Assembly: GCA_024529925.1 (NCBI GenBank)
Contig: JAFEUB010001026.1
Span: 509,001 to 573,000, forward strand
From: Ophthalmolycus amberensis
Lineage: Eukaryota; Chordata; Actinopteri; Perciformes; Zoarcidae
Reading direction: 5' to 3'
DNA length: 64,000 nt
Shown here: one piece after another, positions 21,530 through 31,079 of the stretch
Numbering within the stretch: the stretch's first letter is position 1
Layout of the letters: each line of letters opens with the position of its first letter
Program-made: the position numbers and the translations under genes
The notes under the pieces: model-generated
Told to the model about the DNA's origin: nothing
The model's input: the letters and a program-made list of their open reading frames with translations, nothing else
Databases searched by the model: none

Positions 21530-23916
21530 CTCTAGCTGCTCATGTCTGCTTTTATAGCTGCTCATGTCTGTTATAGCTGCTCATGTATGTTATATCTGCT
21601 CATGTCTGTTATATCTGCTCATGTCTGTTATAGCTGCCCATGTGTGTTGTTGTAGCTGCTTATGTCTGCTGTTATAGCTGCTCATGTCTGCTGTTGTAGC
21701 TGCTCATGTCTGTTGTAGCTGCTCATGTCTGCTGTTATAGCTGCTCATGTCTGCTGTTATAGCTGCTCATGTCTGTTGTAGCTGCTCATGTCTGTTGTAG
21801 CTGCTCATGTCTGCTGTTATAGCTGCTCATGTCTGTTGTAGCTGCTCATGTCTGCTGTTGTAGCTGCTCATGTCTGTTGTAGCTGCTCATGTCTGCTGTT
21901 ATAGCTGCTCATGTCTGTTGTAGCTGCTCATGTCTGTTGTAGCTGCTCATGTCTGCTGTTATAGCTGCTCATGTCTGCTGTTATAGCTGCTCATGTCTGT
22001 TGTAGCTGCTCATGTCTGCTGTTATAGCTGCTCATGTCTGCTGTTATAGCTGCTCATGTCTGTTATAGCTGCTCATGTCTGCTGTTGTAGCTGCTCATGT
22101 CTGTTGTAGCTGCTCATGTCTGCTGTTATAGCTGCTCATGTCTGCTGTTATAGCTGCTCATGTCTGCTGTTGTAGCTGCTCATGTCTGTTATAGCTGCTC
22201 ATGTCTGCTGTTGTAGCTGCTCATGTCTGCTGTTGTAGCTGCTCATGTCTGCTGTTATAGCTGCTCATGTCTGCTGTTGTAGCTGCTCATGTCTGCTGTT
22301 ATAGCTGCTCATGTCTGCTGTTATAGCTGCTCATGTCTGCTGTTGTAGCTGCTCATGTCTGCTGTTGTAGCTGCTCATGTCTGCTGTTGTAGCTGCTCAT
22401 GTCTGCTGTTGTAGCTGCTCATGTCTGCTGTTGTAGCTGCTCATGTCTGCTGTTGTAGCTGCTCATGTCTGCTGTTGTAGCTGCTCATGTCTGCTGTTGT
22501 AGCTGCTCATGTCTGTTATATCTGCTCATGTCTGTTATATCTGCTCATGTCTGTTATATCTGCTCATGTCTGTTATATCTGCTCATGTCTGTTATATCTG
22601 CTCATGTCTGTTATAGCTGCCCATGGGTGTTGTTGTAGCTGCTTATGTCTGCTGTTATAGCTGCTCATGTCTGCTGTTATAGCTGCTCATGTCTGCTGTT
22701 GTAGCTGCTCATGTCTGTTGTAGCTGCTCATGTCTGCTGTTGTAGCTGCTCATGTCTGCTGTTGTAGCGGCTCATGTCTGTTGTAGCTGCTCATGTCTGC
22801 TGTTGTAGCTGCTCATGTCTGCTGTTGTAGCTGCTCATGTCTGCTGTTATAGCTGCTCATGTCTGCTGTTATAGCTGCTCATGTCTGCTGTTGTAGCTGC
22901 TCATGTCTGTTATAGCTGCTCATGTCTGCTGTTGTAGCTGCTCATGTCTGCTGTTGTAGCTGCTCATGTCTGCTGTTATAGCTGCTCATGTCTGCTGTTG
23001 TAGCTGCTCATGTCTGCTGTTATAGCTGCTCATGTCTGCTGTTATAGCTGCTCATGTCTGCTGTTGTAGCTGCTCATGTCTGCTGTTGTAGCTGCTCATG
23101 TCTGCTGTTGTAGCTGCTCATGTCTGCTGTTGTAGCTGCTCATGTCTGCTGTTGTAGCTGCTCATGTCTGCTGTTGTAGCTGCTCATGTCTGTTATAGCT
23201 GCTCATGTCTGTTATATCTGCTCATGTCTGTTATATCTGCTCATGTCTGTTATATCTGCTCATGTCTGTTATATCTGCTCATGTCTGTTATATCTGCTCA
23301 TGTCTGTTATATCTGCTCATGTCTGTTATAGCTGCCCATGGGTGTTGTTGTAGCTGCTTATGTCTGCTGTTATAGCTGCTCATGTCTGCTGTTATAGCTG
23401 CTCATGTCTGCTGTTGTAGCTGCTCATGTCTGTTGTAGCTGCTCATGTCTGCTGTTGTAGCTGCTCATGTCTGTTGTAGCTGCTCATGTCTGCTGTTGTA
23501 GCTGCTCATGTCTGCTGTTGTAGCTGCTCATGTCTGCTGTTATAGCTGCTCATGTCTGCTGTTATAGCTGCTCATGTCTGCTGTTGTAGCTGCTCATGTC
23601 TGCTGTTGTAGCTGCTCGTGTCTGCTGTTGTAGCTGCTCGTGTCTGCTGTTGTAGCTGCTCGTGTCTGCTGTTGTAGCTGCTCGTGTCTGCTGTTGTAGC
23701 TGCTCGTGTCTGCTGTTGTAGCTGCTCGTGTCTGCTGTTGTAGCTGCTCGTGTCTGCTGTTGTAGCTGCTCGTGTCTGCTGTTGTAGCTGCTCGTGTCTG
23801 CTGTTGTAGCTGCTCGTTTCTGCTGTTGTAGCTGCTCGTGTCTGCTGTTGTAGCTGCTCGTGTCTGCTGTTGTAGCTGCTCGTGTCTGCTGTTGTAGCTG
23901 CTCGTGTCTGCTGTAA
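21530..23916 (+). repeat. 2.4-kb VNTR with 18-22-bp units in vegfa intron 2
   Basis: The array consists of units built on CTCATGTCTGCTGTTGTAG with variants: 22-bp (CTGCTGTTGTAG or CTGCTGTTATAG) and shorter (CTGTTGTAG, CTGTTATATCTG). There is higher-order structure: the rare segment GCTGCCCATGGGTGTTGTTG occurs at about 22617 and 23332, giving a period near 715 bp, and a related GCCCATGTGTGTTG lies at about 21637. The last block (23612-23916) is nearly homogeneous 22-bp units with CTCGTG in place of CTCATG. Minus-strand frames with a Gln/Thr/Ala-rich repeat are artefacts of the array. Confidence 0.97.
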
Positions 23917-24253
23917 GCATCGTTGGCAGTGAAAGCAAATTAATACGTCCACGCAGAATTAAACTCTATTTTCCTCCGTGACTTTTCTTTTCTTGGATTT
24001 ATCCATTGATGTGGGCGGGGGTCTGCAAATCATGATTAGCCACCTGCAGGGAAAGGCTCTTGACAGCGACATAATACGATGTGACGCACATTTTAGTTGA
24101 CAAAATATTGAAATTTTTTATTTATTTTCAGTGACACAGTATCACCTCAAACGCCAAGATAAGAGCTGTTCCCTTTGAAAGATTGTCCACTGTGCAAAAA
24201 ATAAAATTAAAATAACCGTTATTTATTTCTATGTTTTTTTTTTTTTTTTCAAA

Positions 24254-25366
24254 GCCTGAGGACATGTCCACACTACTCCGTTTCCATTTGAAAACGCATG
24301 TTCTGCTACATTTACACTGAGCATACACACTACGCTGGAGTTTTCGAGCATTGTAAACGGAGGAGTTTTAAAACTCCGGGGTTGCCTCTACGTGTGGATG
24401 CTCGTAAACGCATACGTTTAGAAACGATGACGTAGACACCCATGTTCACTACTTCTTAGCAGGTTCTTAGCAGCCACAACGTTCCTTCCCTGATTTATCA
24501 TGCCCCTATCACGTGACCCTTTCCCGGAAGATCACAAACAACAGCCGTAATTACCGATCGACTACCAGGTTAATTCAACATGGACAACCGATTACAGGTG
24601 TTGCTGACCTTGTTGTCTTTACTAGCAGCTGTTGTTCAGTTAAAGTCTGCATTTCTGCGGAGGAAGCAGCTGTTAATGGAGCCATCAGTGAGCAGCGTGT
24701 CCAGCGGCATTATCAGCCCTACGGAGCAGACGTCTGAAGTCACGGTTAGCGGCTTTGAGGAGGACGGATACAAAACTGAGGACTATCCTGTCCTTATTAA
24801 TGCTTATTTTGTTCTGCACAACTATTGTGAAGTCCACACACAAACTATAAAGGAACAAAACATGAATTGCTCTCCAGTAGGACAGAGTGGTCAGCCACCA
24901 GCAGAGCTACGAGTGAGAACAGAAACAATGAAACCGAGGAAACGAGTGAGAGACCACATGTACGGACCATAATTTAGTAAACCTTTGTGTAAGTGTTAAT
25001 TTTAAAGTAAATTTGATGTGTGTGTGAGAGATAGCGCAAGCCCCGCAGCGTTGTAACTAAGCCTGAAAAATAAAACTTCTAAAACTTTCCACGAAATGTG
25101 TCTGTTTGAGTTTAGTAGAGGAAGATTTTAAGTCATTGTTAAAGACTACTTTATTACTCTGTCGTATTTTTTTTTTAACGAGGCAACCAAACTACTGCCT
25201 GTTTACACCGGCACCCACCCGCATGCCCAGTGTACGTGAATAGTCATGTGATATTCGTTTTCAGGCGTTTTAGTCTGGAGGGAGATCATTTTGAAAACGA
25301 TGCTGGAAACCCTACATCCACACCAATACGTTTGTTAAAACATATTAGTGTGGATGTAGCCTCAGG
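24254..25366 (+). mobile_element. PIF/Harbinger transposon, internally deleted, copy 1
   Basis: The ends are complementary: left GCCTGAGGACATGTCCACAC and right GTGTGGATGTAGCCTCAGG. Inside is a deletion-derived frame with the C-terminal FVLHNYCEV motif of Harbinger transposases. A second copy of the right third is at about 36911-38050. The 3-bp target duplication expected for the superfamily could not be fixed because the right end abuts another repeat. Confidence 0.75.
24580..24972 (+). pseudogene. Deleted Harbinger transposase frame
   Basis: From ATG at 24580 the frame runs 130 codons. The N-terminus MDNRLQVLLTLLSLLAAVVQ is followed by RRKQLL, and after an apparent internal deletion by DYPVLINAYFVLHNYCEV, which matches the end of the DDE nuclease domain of Harbinger transposases where LHN follows the last catalytic acid. 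A basic C-terminal stretch KPRKRVRD follows. Since roughly two thirds of a normal transposase is missing, including the catalytic acids, it cannot be active. It lies in vegfa intron 2 in the same orientation as the gene. Confidence 0.65.
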
Positions 25367-25425
25367 GACCCGCAATAGAGGGGCTGAAGAGCCGCGGCTC
25401 CGGAGCCGCGGGTTGCCGACCCCTG
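25362..25425. repeat. 64-bp palindromic hAT-type mini-element
   Basis: The sequence begins CAGGGACCCGCAA, ends GGGTTGCCGACCCCTG, and has a GC-rich centre (GAGCCGCGGCTCCGGAGCCG). The end CAGGGGTCGGCAACC on the minus strand is a known hAT terminal motif. No 8-bp duplication flanks it, and it overlaps the right end of the Harbinger copy by a few bases. Confidence 0.6.
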
Positions 25426-26273
25426 GTCTAGAGGCAGAGCTTGCACAGGGGTGGGCTTCCTTGGGTCTCATGTCAGAGGTGGACACTGGCGCCACAGTGC
25501 CTGAGATCACGGCTGCTCTGACAGACCAGGGGTCAGGAGTTATCGAGGGTTGCTGGGATGGATTATTCTGGGCTGCAGAGGGAATGGAAATACAGAGGGC
25601 TGGCAGGTCACTCAGTTGGTGTAGGGCTCTATCAGACACTGGTATGGAATTTCCTGTTCTTCATCTCCAGATATTAAATAATGCTTGTGTGTCATGTTAC
25701 GTTTTGCATAGGGGAAGTCAAAATGAATAATGCTCGTATATATCCACAATCCACCTGCAGTTGATATCATTTCATTCCAAGGTCGAACATTCATATGACA
25801 ACATGTAGCGTCTCCATACCAACTCAGTGAAGGTGGCATTTTTCTGTGCAGCTGCTTTATTGTGATCAGAGCCACTGAAATAATCACTGATGTCTGTTGT
25901 GTTACTCTTCTGTCACATGACTATACAGCCCAAGTCGTCTACTCCTAGTATCTTGGAATCTAACCTTTTCTACTTTTGCACACATTACTGGGAGTTTAAT
26001 AGAGCATCGTCTAACATGTAATTTCCATTTTCACCAAATGGTTGGTAGGCTGCCAGGCACAGACTCATTCTCCAGGAACACTGTACACATTGTCAGCAGC
26101 AAAAACAGGTGTCATCGATGCTGCTCAGGTCACAGATATGTGATTTTGATTTGATAAGTATTCATTATTACATAAAGCTTTTCTATTGCGTTTTGCCGTG
26201 GCTGTAAAGTAAAGATCATCATCTTTTTTCATGATGATGATAAAAAAACAATCAATCTTTTATTTTTTTTTAG

Positions 26274-26471
26274 TCATTCTTCTCCCAGATGTCATCACCA
26301 AGAGTATGTGTCAGCCCAGAGAGGTGCTGGTGGACATCTTCCAGGAGTATCCGGAGGACACAGAACACACCTATGTTCCTTCCTGTGTCGTCCTCTACCG
26401 CTGTGGAGGCTGCTGCAACGACGAAGCTATGGAGTGTGTTCCCACGGAAACTCACAATAGTCACGTTGCAG
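26274..26471 (+). CDS. vegfa: vegfa coding exon 3: PDGF/VEGF cystine-knot domain, with 1-nt insertion
   Basis: After the T-rich acceptor the frame reads VILLPDVITKSMCQPREVLV, then DIFQEYPEDTEHTYVPSC and RCGGCCNDEAMECVPTE. This is the PDGF/VEGF signature (PxCVxxxRCxGCCN) with the cystine-knot cysteines. Mammalian exon 3 is 197 nt; this one is 198. The extra base is an A at 26459, in CACAATAGTCACG. Without it the exon would end in the conserved N-x-T glycosylation site and join exon 4 in frame. With it the reading frame meets a stop 13 bases into exon 4. Every other exon is intact, so a sequencing or assembly error is likely, but a true null allele or decaying duplicate is possible. Confidence 0.95.
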
Positions 26472-27010
26472 GTGAGCCCAGGGGATGACTGCGTCCTCCT
26501 GAACTTAACTGATGAACAAAATGGACACCTTAATAGACAACTCTGGGACTTCATGCAAGCACTTAGGCACACAATATGACTCCTACCAATACTGTTAGTT
26601 AGCTCTTTATTTTCTCTTTATTCAAGCTCACTTACCAAATAATTCAAGCTATTTCTACTTATTGACCATAGAAGTAGTAGTTTGACAAAGTAATCTCAAC
26701 ACAAGGTTTACTTTCAACTGCATCACATGGTCTTCATCAGCCGATGGACTTTGCCTGCTTGTTATGGAGATGGCTCTGTTGTCATCACGTGATCTAAGTA
26801 TGGAGTTCCATAGCTAGGTCACATTGTAAGAACTGAGCTAACTCCACCCACTGATGGAGAGCATGAAGGAGACATTTCAGACATGTTGTCTCCATGGACA
26901 CAGAGGGACGTAGAGTGAGACAGACAGGTCAGAGCTGAGGGGTTTAGACTGTAGCCTGATTTTGTTTTAATCTCAACATTGCCTTGTTATGTCCTCTGTT
27001 TCTCCTCAAG
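26472..27010 (+). other. vegfa: vegfa intron 3
   Basis: The 539-bp intron runs from GTGAGCCC to TCTCCTCAAG. No repeats or genes were recognised in it. Confidence 0.8.
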
Positions 27011-27087
27011 GTGATGCGGTTTAGACCAATGGTAATGCAGCACACTATTCACTTAAGTTTCACAGAGCATCAAAAGTGTGATTGCAG
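27011..27087 (+). CDS. vegfa: vegfa coding exon 4: end of growth-factor domain
   Basis: The exon is 77 nt, the same length as in mammals. In the expected frame it encodes VMRFRPMVMQHTIHLSFTEH and then QKCDC plus part of an Arg codon. The last two cysteines close the cystine knot. It ends at a GTAAGA donor in phase 2. It is read from phase 0, which requires that exon 3 had 197 rather than 198 nt; in the frame dictated by the assembled exon 3 it contains a stop (TAG, 27022-27024). Confidence 0.93.
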
Positions 27088-27168
27088 GTAAGAGACTGTA
27101 GCCCTCACACACACACACAGGTGCAATCATAGCAAAAAACTAAATCATCTTCCTCTTTGTCATTTCAG

Positions 27169-27201
27169 ACTAAAGCCAGATGTTCAAGCAAAGAAACAAT
27201 A
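27169..27201 (+). CDS. vegfa: vegfa coding exon 5: linker
   Basis: This 33-nt exon follows CATTTCAG and precedes GTAAGT. It encodes the short Lys-rich linker (LKPDVQAKKQ plus two bases of a Tyr codon) between the growth-factor and heparin-binding domains. Mammalian exon 5 is 30 nt and keeps the same phase, so one codon is extra here. A plasmin-sensitive region is known in this linker; that is family knowledge. Confidence 0.88.
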
Positions 27202-27232
27202 GTAAGTCGGTGTCTTTTTTTCTCTGTTGGTC

Positions 27233-27310
27233 GATGGGGCTGTGGCTCAGGAGGTCCCACCACTAATCAGAGTGGTGGGACGACTATAAAGGCGCTATGT
27301 GAAAGTTTGA
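27233..27310 (+). repeat. tRNA-derived SINE fragment (A-box only)
   Basis: GGGCTGTGGCTCAGGAGG resembles a tRNA head with its A box, and ACTATAAAGGCGCTATGTGA resembles a common fish SINE tail. The middle, including a B box, is missing and replaced by an inverted pair CCCACCACT / AGTGGTGGG. Confidence 0.4.
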
Positions 27311-29165
27311 TGGCTTGTTCTGGAGCAGAGCGGGATGTTGAGATGCACTTAGCTTCAGCTCTACATAATGAAGAGTGTTGAGACATCCATGACAGGATGC
27401 TTTTCCGACCAAAACAATAGCCAACATGCCTTTGTTTCTTTTATTGCAAGGACTCAAATGACATGAAGTCTAAACATGGGGGAGAACTCAAACAACCCCC
27501 TTAGAGTCTAATGGCAAATCTGGTCAAAGAATAAGAATAAGATTTAGAAGACAATTTGAGCGGACACTGGATTCCAGTGCTCAGTGCTACGGACACGTGG
27601 TCGCTACCAAATGAAAAAGAACTTGCTTGAGCACAGACTTGCAAAGGATATATTTCAGTTTGTGGCCTGTTAAAGTTTAGTTCAACAGAGAGTGAGCATG
27701 CTCGGTGCTGCCACAGCGGAGGAAGTCCTGTTTGCTGTAGATGGTGGAAGTAGCGCGTCAGGCCTTCAGGTCCTATCTTTACACTTTGAGCGTGCTCTTT
27801 TTATGGCACCGGGTTTAGTACTTTATGGTGCGGCCATAACCGCGTAAGTGACCACCCACTGCTGTCTGCGCTCTGACTCCAGTTGCACAAACCTGACCCT
27901 CAGCTACTTCCCCAGTCTAATTATAGCAACAGGTGTCATGCAGTTAACCTTTTTTATTTTTAGTGGTGTAAATAGAGGATGAGCTCGGAGACGAGCCGCG
28001 GTGTCTTCCTTGACTAAGGGAACTCGCTCACTGTCACAGTTGACATAGGGCTGTGTGTGTTTGACATGTGCATGCATTTGGTTAGTCTGTCTCCTCAGCA
28101 GTAGTTCATCTGGTCTAACTTAAAAGGTACCCTTTTAAGGGTTAAATCCTGACGGCTTGTTGGAGGAGAGATGGGATCATGTGAGCTAATGATGCTGAGC
28201 TAAATTGAGCTTGTTGATGTCTACCTGTCTTTGTGCACGTAGGTTACTCTGTGGCAAAGTGGAGTGGGAAACATACACTCTGATACAGTTGGGCAGACCA
28301 GATGTTGTTGGTTGACTACTTCCTGTTTGGCTTAATCAGCGATTAATTGAACCCTGCATCTGCTCAGGTGTCTCCTCTCTTTCTCCTGCCTCCTCCTCTG
28401 TTTGCTGTGACAGCAGCATTGTTGATGCCTGGCCCAATGCGGCAGTATGTGGCGTCAGCATGGTATGTTCAAAATGAATCTTTTGTTCCATGTGTTGCCT
28501 GTGTCCTTTTCTATATCTGCAACAACATTCCACTCCACGTGAAATGAATTTGCCCTTTTCTTTAAGGATGTATTTTGGCCTGATAGCTGCTTGCTGCTTC
28601 GTTTTTCTGTATGTTGCCATGTTTCATTTTCTTTCAAAGGATAGATGGCAACAACAGCTAAGTCCAGAATTAAAGCGCAGTGTGTAGCCTTGACAGCTTC
28701 ACAGATAACTTCTGTTTTTATACAGGAGCTCTAACATTGGACACGGAATTGATCCTACGGTTTGGGTGTGTTGTGCAAAGCAAAATCAGTTACTTTTTTC
28801 CCCATAGCAACTAGTGGTATATATCTAGTTCTGTCCTTGTTGTGTCTCTGGTGTGACCTTCAATCTCATAAGCTGAGCACTGTGACAGATACTGCAACAA
28901 CTATAATGTCTACCTCAATGTCAAAATGTTTTCATTTTTCATCTCATCACCGCCTGCCATGTAGGGACTGATAAAGTGTTGGCTTTGGCTCCATTAATGC
29001 CTTTCAACATGAAATCCCTTTCTTTTTTACAGCACATAAATGACCCTTTCACTTTCAATATGTCATTTGTGTTCTTGTTAAAATAGAGTTCCAGAACTAC
29101 ACCTTCAGTAGAAAGGCATGGGCCTTCTACACATAATGTGTGTGGCCCATCAAAACATCAAATGT

Positions 29166-29186
29166 GGGGGGGGGGGGGGGGGGGGG
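29166..29186 (+). repeat. 21-base poly-G run
   Basis: There are twenty-one consecutive G residues in a vegfa intron, 125 bp before the heparin-binding exon. Length in the genome is uncertain, because such runs assemble poorly. Confidence 0.9.
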
Positions 29187-29311
29187 TGCTGTGTCTGTCC
29201 TTTCTGTAGAATTCGCTCTATAGCTTAGCTATCTCTCTCTCGCTCTCTCGCTCTCTCGCTCTCTCTCTCTCTCTCCCTCTCTCCCCCTTTCCCTTTTTGC
29301 TTCCCTTGCAG

Positions 29312-29443
29312 CCACTGTGTGCCTTGCTCAGAGAGAAGGAAGCGCTTGTTTGTGCAGGACCCTTTCACCTGTAAATGTTCCTGCAAATTCACACAATTAG
29401 ACTGCAAGTCCAGGCAACTTGAGTTAAACAAAAGAACTTGCAG
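29312..29443 (+). CDS. vegfa: vegfa coding exon 7: heparin-binding domain
   Basis: The exon is 132 nt, identical in length to mammalian exon 7. It encodes HCVPCSERRKRLFVQDPFTC, then KCSCKFTQLDCKSRQLELN and KRTC plus part of an Arg codon. The eight cysteines and basic cluster ERRKR form the heparin- and neuropilin-binding module that keeps VEGF165-type isoforms in the extracellular matrix. The donor is GTTTGT, weaker than consensus. Sequence quality is high with no stops in the expected frame. Confidence 0.96.
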
Positions 29444-31057
29444 GTTTGTTTACCATACATACACCGTAAACAAGGTTTTTTCCTTCCTTCCCATCTCTGT
29501 GCTTCCAGCAAAAACTATTTCCTGCTGAGAAATGCATGCTTCTCCCTGCTTTTTGGTGTTGTGTTGGTGTTTATACATTACATACGTTTCGGTGCTTCTC
29601 TGTGTTCTCACTGTCTCTTACAGGATGCAAAGGTAACATCAGATTTAAATGTTAAATGTCCACCCTGAATGTTTAAGATGTTGGCATGAAATTATGTCAC
29701 TTCAAACATCTGTAATGATGTTATGGTTCAAACCAACAGGTTGTGGTTCAAAACTCCCAGACCCAAATACCCCATTTCAGTCAGTCTGGATGAAGCAACC
29801 AGCAGCCTTTATTCAGAACTGGAAATGATTTTTCCATTTGTTGATTGTTTTCATCATTACTTGTTGTTGAGTGAAAAACTCAATGATGTTTTTGGTAAAG
29901 TAAGAAAAATGTTCTTAGTTCAATAAGTGACCTTGTTTTAGCTGGATGACAAAAGAAAGGGCATTTTAAGAGGATTGGCCCAGCCCATGGCGGAACATGT
30001 AAACCTTTTAAAGGGTTGCTTCGCACATATTTTTTTACTCCGACAGTTTTAATTGTCCACGTTTCAAGTTATCCATTTACTGCCACAGCTGAATACAGTT
30101 TCCTTTGTGGTTCTCAAAACATTGAAAAATGATGGTAACATCTTTATGCAGAAAGTGTTTCACCATTACTCGTAACAATCCACAGACTTCACTGTGAGCT
30201 CTTTTTATTGGCATTCTTCCCTCAGTAGAAGGCTGAATATGAATGCTTGAGGTGCATATAACTCAACACTTGAACACTCCAGGCCAGGGACCTTTGTCTC
30301 ACCCCCATAGGGCCCCCTGTATTTCGTGTCATGTCATTGACCTGTATTGTATTGAGGTGAAGGCAGAAATCTCAGAGATGGGTATCTGTATGCATACAAC
30401 TACAACGCAAGCATGAAAATTCTTTTTTGGACAGAAAACGTAATTTTTCACATGCCAGTGATAATATATGGATCTACCTGTGAGGGAGGAGAGTTTCATC
30501 CTGCTTTGTTACAGACCTGCTGGTCATTTGGAGCCGATGGTGTTTCGGATGAAAGGAGTTAAAGTGGTCTCCCGACTGTGTGCAGCACATAGCTAGTTAA
30601 CAAGGTGGAGACCCCACCTGGCCCAGAGGGACCCCCCACACTGCTTGGGATTCAGAGAGCCACACACTTCAGGAGGAAGAGTGGAGGGAACCTACGGGTT
30701 CACCCCCACTGCTCGCCTCCACCCCACCCCCAGTTCCAGATAGAACCCCTCCCCCTGAACCCTGAGACAACATAGAGACATGTGATGTGCAGATTAAATC
30801 AAGTGTTTGTTTTACTCAATATCAGGAGTACATTTTGTATGCAGCAGAGAAAGTACGAGGAGGTTAAAACTGATCGGATCATCTCTCCCCCATCCCCCAA
30901 CCTCCCTCACTGTCCATTGCTGTTTCCTGTTTGCCCTTAATTCTGAATAGTCCCTTCATCTGCATGGGTGTGACATTGGCTCATCATATTCTGGGATGCT
31001 TAACAAAACCAATTTGCTGCTTATCACTTAACCAGATTCTCACCTTGTCTTCCACAG
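29444..31057 (+). other. vegfa: vegfa last intron
   Basis: The 1.6-kb intron ends with the acceptor CTTCCACAG. No genes or clear mobile elements were recognised. Confidence 0.75.
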
Positions 31058-31079
31058 ATGTGATAAACCGAGGAGATGA
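31058..31079 (+). CDS. vegfa: vegfa terminal coding exon (exon 8)
   Basis: Following TCTTCCACAG the exon supplies the last base of an Arg codon, then CDKPRR and a TGA stop (31077-31079). CDKPRR is the exact C-terminus of the pro-angiogenic VEGF-A isoforms; its terminal Arg contacts neuropilin-1. The presence of an intact final exon argues that the gene is not an old pseudogene. Confidence 0.94.

Larger units (their letters stand above)
20647..26273 (+). other. vegfa: vegfa intron 2
   Basis: This 5.6-kb intron runs from GTAAGT to a T-rich acceptor (TTTTTTTTAG). It carries the large VNTR at 21530-23916, a Harbinger element at 24254-25366 and a small hAT-like palindrome at 25362-25425. Long chance frames inside it (for example 20818-21090 and 25230-25730) show no domains. 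Confidence 0.85.
27202..29311 (+). other. vegfa: vegfa intron between exons 5 and 7
   Basis: The 2.1-kb intron contains a SINE-like fragment at 27233-27310, a 21-base G run at 29166-29186 and a (CT)n/CTCG tract at about 29230-29285 that forms the pyrimidine-rich approach to the acceptor CTTGCAG. I did not recognise an equivalent of mammalian exon 6 (the extra basic exon of longer isoforms), but so small an exon could be missed by eye. Confidence 0.7.

Noticed and set aside
23572..23952. 126-codon Thr/Ala/Gln-rich protein on the minus strand
   Set aside because: It is a translation of the VNTR; more than one frame is open for arithmetic reasons.
25230..25730. 166-codon frame downstream of the Harbinger element
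   Set aside because: It crosses the transposon end, the hAT palindrome and intron sequence, so it cannot be one protein.
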